25,669 nt of DNA, from NCBI GenBank assembly GCA_035704905.1, contig DASSWN010000180.1, positions 1 to 25,669 on the forward strand, given 5' to 3'. Source of the DNA: DASSWG01 sp035704905. Lineage in GTDB: Bacteria; Bacteroidota; Bacteroidia; Flavobacteriales; Flavobacteriaceae. The translations under genes were made by a program, and so were the position numbers. The notes beneath the pieces are model-generated. The model had not been told where the DNA came from and ran no database searches. It saw only the letters and a list, made by a program, of their open reading frames with translations. Shown here one piece after another: positions 24,071 through 25,669 of the stretch (its first letter is position 1; each line of letters opens with the position of its first letter).

Positions 24071-24100
24071 TATACGGGAGCATGGAGGCATGCGGTTTTC
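24071..24100 (-). promoter_or_regulatory. Candidate ECF-type promoter of the ferritin-like operon, with dyad in the spacer
   Basis: On the minus strand GAAAACC (24100-24094) and CGTATA (24076-24071) are 17 bases apart, resembling the ECF pattern of AAC at -35 and CGT at -10. The spacer carries the inverted repeat GCATG-GAGG-CATGC (24080-24093). The ATG is 30 bases downstream of the -10. A near-consensus TATATTTT also overlaps, so the primary sigma factor is an alternative. The rest of the 240-base gap (24041-24280) shows no gene. Confidence 0.35.
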
Positions 24101-24280
24101 TAAAAAACGTTAAAAAAAACAGTGTAAAATGTTAAGCTTTGGGGCAAAAGGTGAAATTAAGATAATTTCCGGCGGAAATAGAATATAAAAACATGCTATT
24201 TATTCTTTTTGCGAAATACTGGGGGGTTTTTTTGTCGCAGAAATGATGAAAACCTTCCAAATTAAAACGGAAAAACAATT

Positions 24281-25087
24281 TTAAGCTGATTTGGTGCCGA
24301 TTGTGCCCAAAACATAAAGCTGTTCCATGGTTGGGGTTTCGCTACCGCCTTCAGGTTCTAAGGTTATGCCAAAAGCTTCGGATTGATTGGGGTTTTGTAG
24401 AATGAAAATTTTGTTTGCATCCGTGTTGAAATTTTCCAATAATCCCATACTTACAGGTTTGAGAGGCTCTAAAGTAAGGGACCAAACTTGATATACTTTT
24501 CCCGGTGGAGGAGCGGGAAGGTCTTTGGCATCGATGTAAGCCATGTCTTTTTGTTTGTCCCAGAATACGGTTGCCTTAGATTTGGGACTGGCTTCCTGAC
24601 CAGCCAATACGATGCGGGCAATATTCTGATCACGAAAAACATCCAGTAATTTTTGCGACTTCCTGTTTTCCAAACGCATGTTCTCAATTTCATTTTCCAT
24701 TTCGGCATTTTCTTCGGCAATACTTTTTATTTCATCGCGCAAAGATTGGTTGGAATTCCAAAGTGCAACAATTCCCACTAAAAATATAAAACAGGCGGCC
24801 CAAGCCAAATAAGTTGAGATGGGTGTTTTGGGCGGTTTTTTGGCAAACGGAACTGCCTGCTCGTGATGTCGTAATTTCTGTTTAATAGAAGCCAACAATT
24901 CGTTGGGATTGTAAGGGGCGACTGCTGATGATAAATTTTGCAATGTGTCCTCAATCTCTTCCACTTCCGAACGTATATCCGGATATTTTTTCAATTTTTC
25001 GCTTACTTCAATTGATTCCTCCTTGGTCAATGCACCGTAAACGTACAGTTCCAAAATACCAGACTGAATGTATTCCTCGATGTTCAT
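24281..25087 (-). CDS. RskA-type anti-sigma factor
   Basis: 268 residues. The N-terminal cytoplasmic part (1-80: YIQSGILELYVYGALTKEE) is the sigma-binding region; it lacks the HxxxCxxC zinc motif. A single membrane helix spans about 92-110 (YLAWAACFIFLVGIVALW), followed by an acidic coiled-coil stretch (111-146) and an extracytoplasmic RskA domain (about 155-266) with VFWDKQKDMAYI, PPGKVYQVW, ITLEPEGGSETPT. Such proteins hold an ECF sigma factor at the membrane until a signal or proteolysis frees it. The start overlaps the sigma stop as ATGA (25084-25087), so the two are translationally coupled. No terminator is seen between this gene and the ferritin-like genes. Confidence 0.93.
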   Translation of the reverse strand: MNIEEYIQSGILELYVYGALTKEESIEVSEKLKKYPDIRSEVEEIEDTLQNLSSAVAPYNPNELLASIKQKLRHHEQAVPFAKKPPKTPISTYLAWAACFIFLVGIVALWNSNQSLRDEIKSIAEENAEMENEIENMRLENRKSQKLLDVFRDQNIARIVLAGQEASPKSKATVFWDKQKDMAYIDAKDLPAPPPGKVYQVWSLTLEPLKPVSMGLLENFNTDANKIFILQNPNQSEAFGITLEPEGGSETPTMEQLYVLGTIGTKSA

Positions 25088-25617
25088 GAGACCGAAAGTT
25101 TATCGCGCAAACCTTTAAGACATTTACGGTTGCGGGTTTTTATGGTTCCCAAGGGGGTTTTAAGCGTTTCCGATGCTTCTTTTTGAGTGAATCCTTGAAA
25201 AAAGAGCAGATCGATCAACTTTTTGCAAAATGGTTTTAGTGTCTCTATACATTTTTTTAAACCAATGTAATCCCCGTTTTCAACATTTCCCCTTTTTTCC
25301 TCTATTACATTTACGTAAAAACACATACTTTGGTTTTGGGAATATATTCGATATTCCTTATTGCGAAGTTTATCAATCGCAGTATTTCGTGCAATATTTA
25401 AAATCCACGTAAAAAATCGTCCTTTTTCCGATGAATAGCTTTCGGCATTTTCCCAAATTTTGAGGAATACATCCTGAAGAATTTCTTCCGCCGTTTCTTT
25501 ATTTTGAACTATCGCAAAAATAATCCCAAAAGTACTCTTGGAATATAGTTCGTAAATGCGTTCAAAAGCCTGTGGATTTTTATTTTGAAGTTGAAGGATT
25601 AGCTCATCTGGCTGCAT
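25084..25617 (-). CDS. ECF RNA polymerase sigma factor
   Basis: 177 residues. Region 2 spans about 18-95 (AFERIYELYSKSTFGII, EEILQDVFLKIWENAESY, FFTWILNIARNTAIDKLR) and region 4 about 125-175 (LKPFCKKLIDLLFFQGFTQKEASETLKTPLGTIKTR, a helix-turn-helix). Regions 1 and 3 are absent, which defines the ECF group; pairing with an RskA-type partner places it near the SigK type. It is probably autoregulated, as is usual for ECF-anti-sigma pairs, but only 52 bases of upstream DNA are visible and no convincing ECF promoter is in them. The likely regulon includes the two ferritin-like genes downstream on the same strand; this is inference. Confidence 0.96.
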   Translation of the reverse strand: MQPDELILQLQNKNPQAFERIYELYSKSTFGIIFAIVQNKETAEEILQDVFLKIWENAESYSSEKGRFFTWILNIARNTAIDKLRNKEYRIYSQNQSMCFYVNVIEEKRGNVENGDYIGLKKCIETLKPFCKKLIDLLFFQGFTQKEASETLKTPLGTIKTRNRKCLKGLRDKLSVS

Positions 25618-25669
25618 AAAAAAATAATTTCAGCATAAAAATATATAAAAATTGAATACAACACCGAAA

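Noticed and set aside
24221..24233. G6-T7 run between the anti-sigma and ferritin-like genes
   Set aside because: Considered as a promoter or slippage site, but it is outside any coding region and no matching -10 element is correctly spaced.

Overview
The window comes from a member of the Bacteroidota, most likely a marine Flavobacteriaceae. The evidence is a complete Na+-translocating NADH:quinone reductase operon, a type IX secretion (T9SS) cargo protein with a C-terminal sorting domain next to a T9SS plug-family protein, a bacillithiol-system protein (YtxJ type), an SDDDD surface-export signal on a Tat lipoprotein, and six intergenic boxes matching the Bacteroidota -7 consensus TAnnTTTG. 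No tRNA, rRNA, CRISPR array, transposase or phage gene was seen.

Layout. 1-654 is the 3' end of carB, ending without the allosteric MGS domain. 655-863 is gene-free and holds a widely spaced inverted repeat. 864-1763 (-) is an AT-rich orphan with a MITD1-like (MIT_C) phospholipase-D-fold C-terminus. 1921-4533 (-) is clpB, divergent from ytxJ (4759-5142), with a perfect palindrome between them. fahA (5204-6505, -) and glyA (6613-7887, +) diverge from back-to-back promoters. A DUF2059 secreted protein and a DedA membrane protein follow, closed by a terminator. 9151-13046 (-) holds a LamG/PNGase F-like T9SS cargo and the plug-domain protein. 13221-19188 (+) is nqrABCDEF with a strong terminator, then a small conserved protein of unknown function and apbE. 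20608-22276 (-) holds a methyltransferase and map. 22431-25617 (-) holds two ferritin-like proteins downstream of an RskA-type anti-sigma factor and an ECF sigma factor.

How the genes work together. ApbE should attach FMN to the SGET and SGAT threonines of NqrB and NqrC, so the nqr-apbE block encodes both a sodium pump and its maturation enzyme. The plug protein belongs to the machinery that would export the neighbouring glycanase-like cargo. The sigma, anti-sigma and ferritin-like genes lie in one orientation and look like an envelope-stress module, with one ferritin-like protein probably displayed on the cell surface.

Most of the window is ordinary core genome. The parts most worth a second look are the PNGase F-like protein that lacks one catalytic glutamate, the ECF/ferritin-like module, the MIT_C orphan, the small gene after the nqr terminator, and a family of intergenic hairpins (three copies) whose stems vary while a TTTGAA loop is kept.
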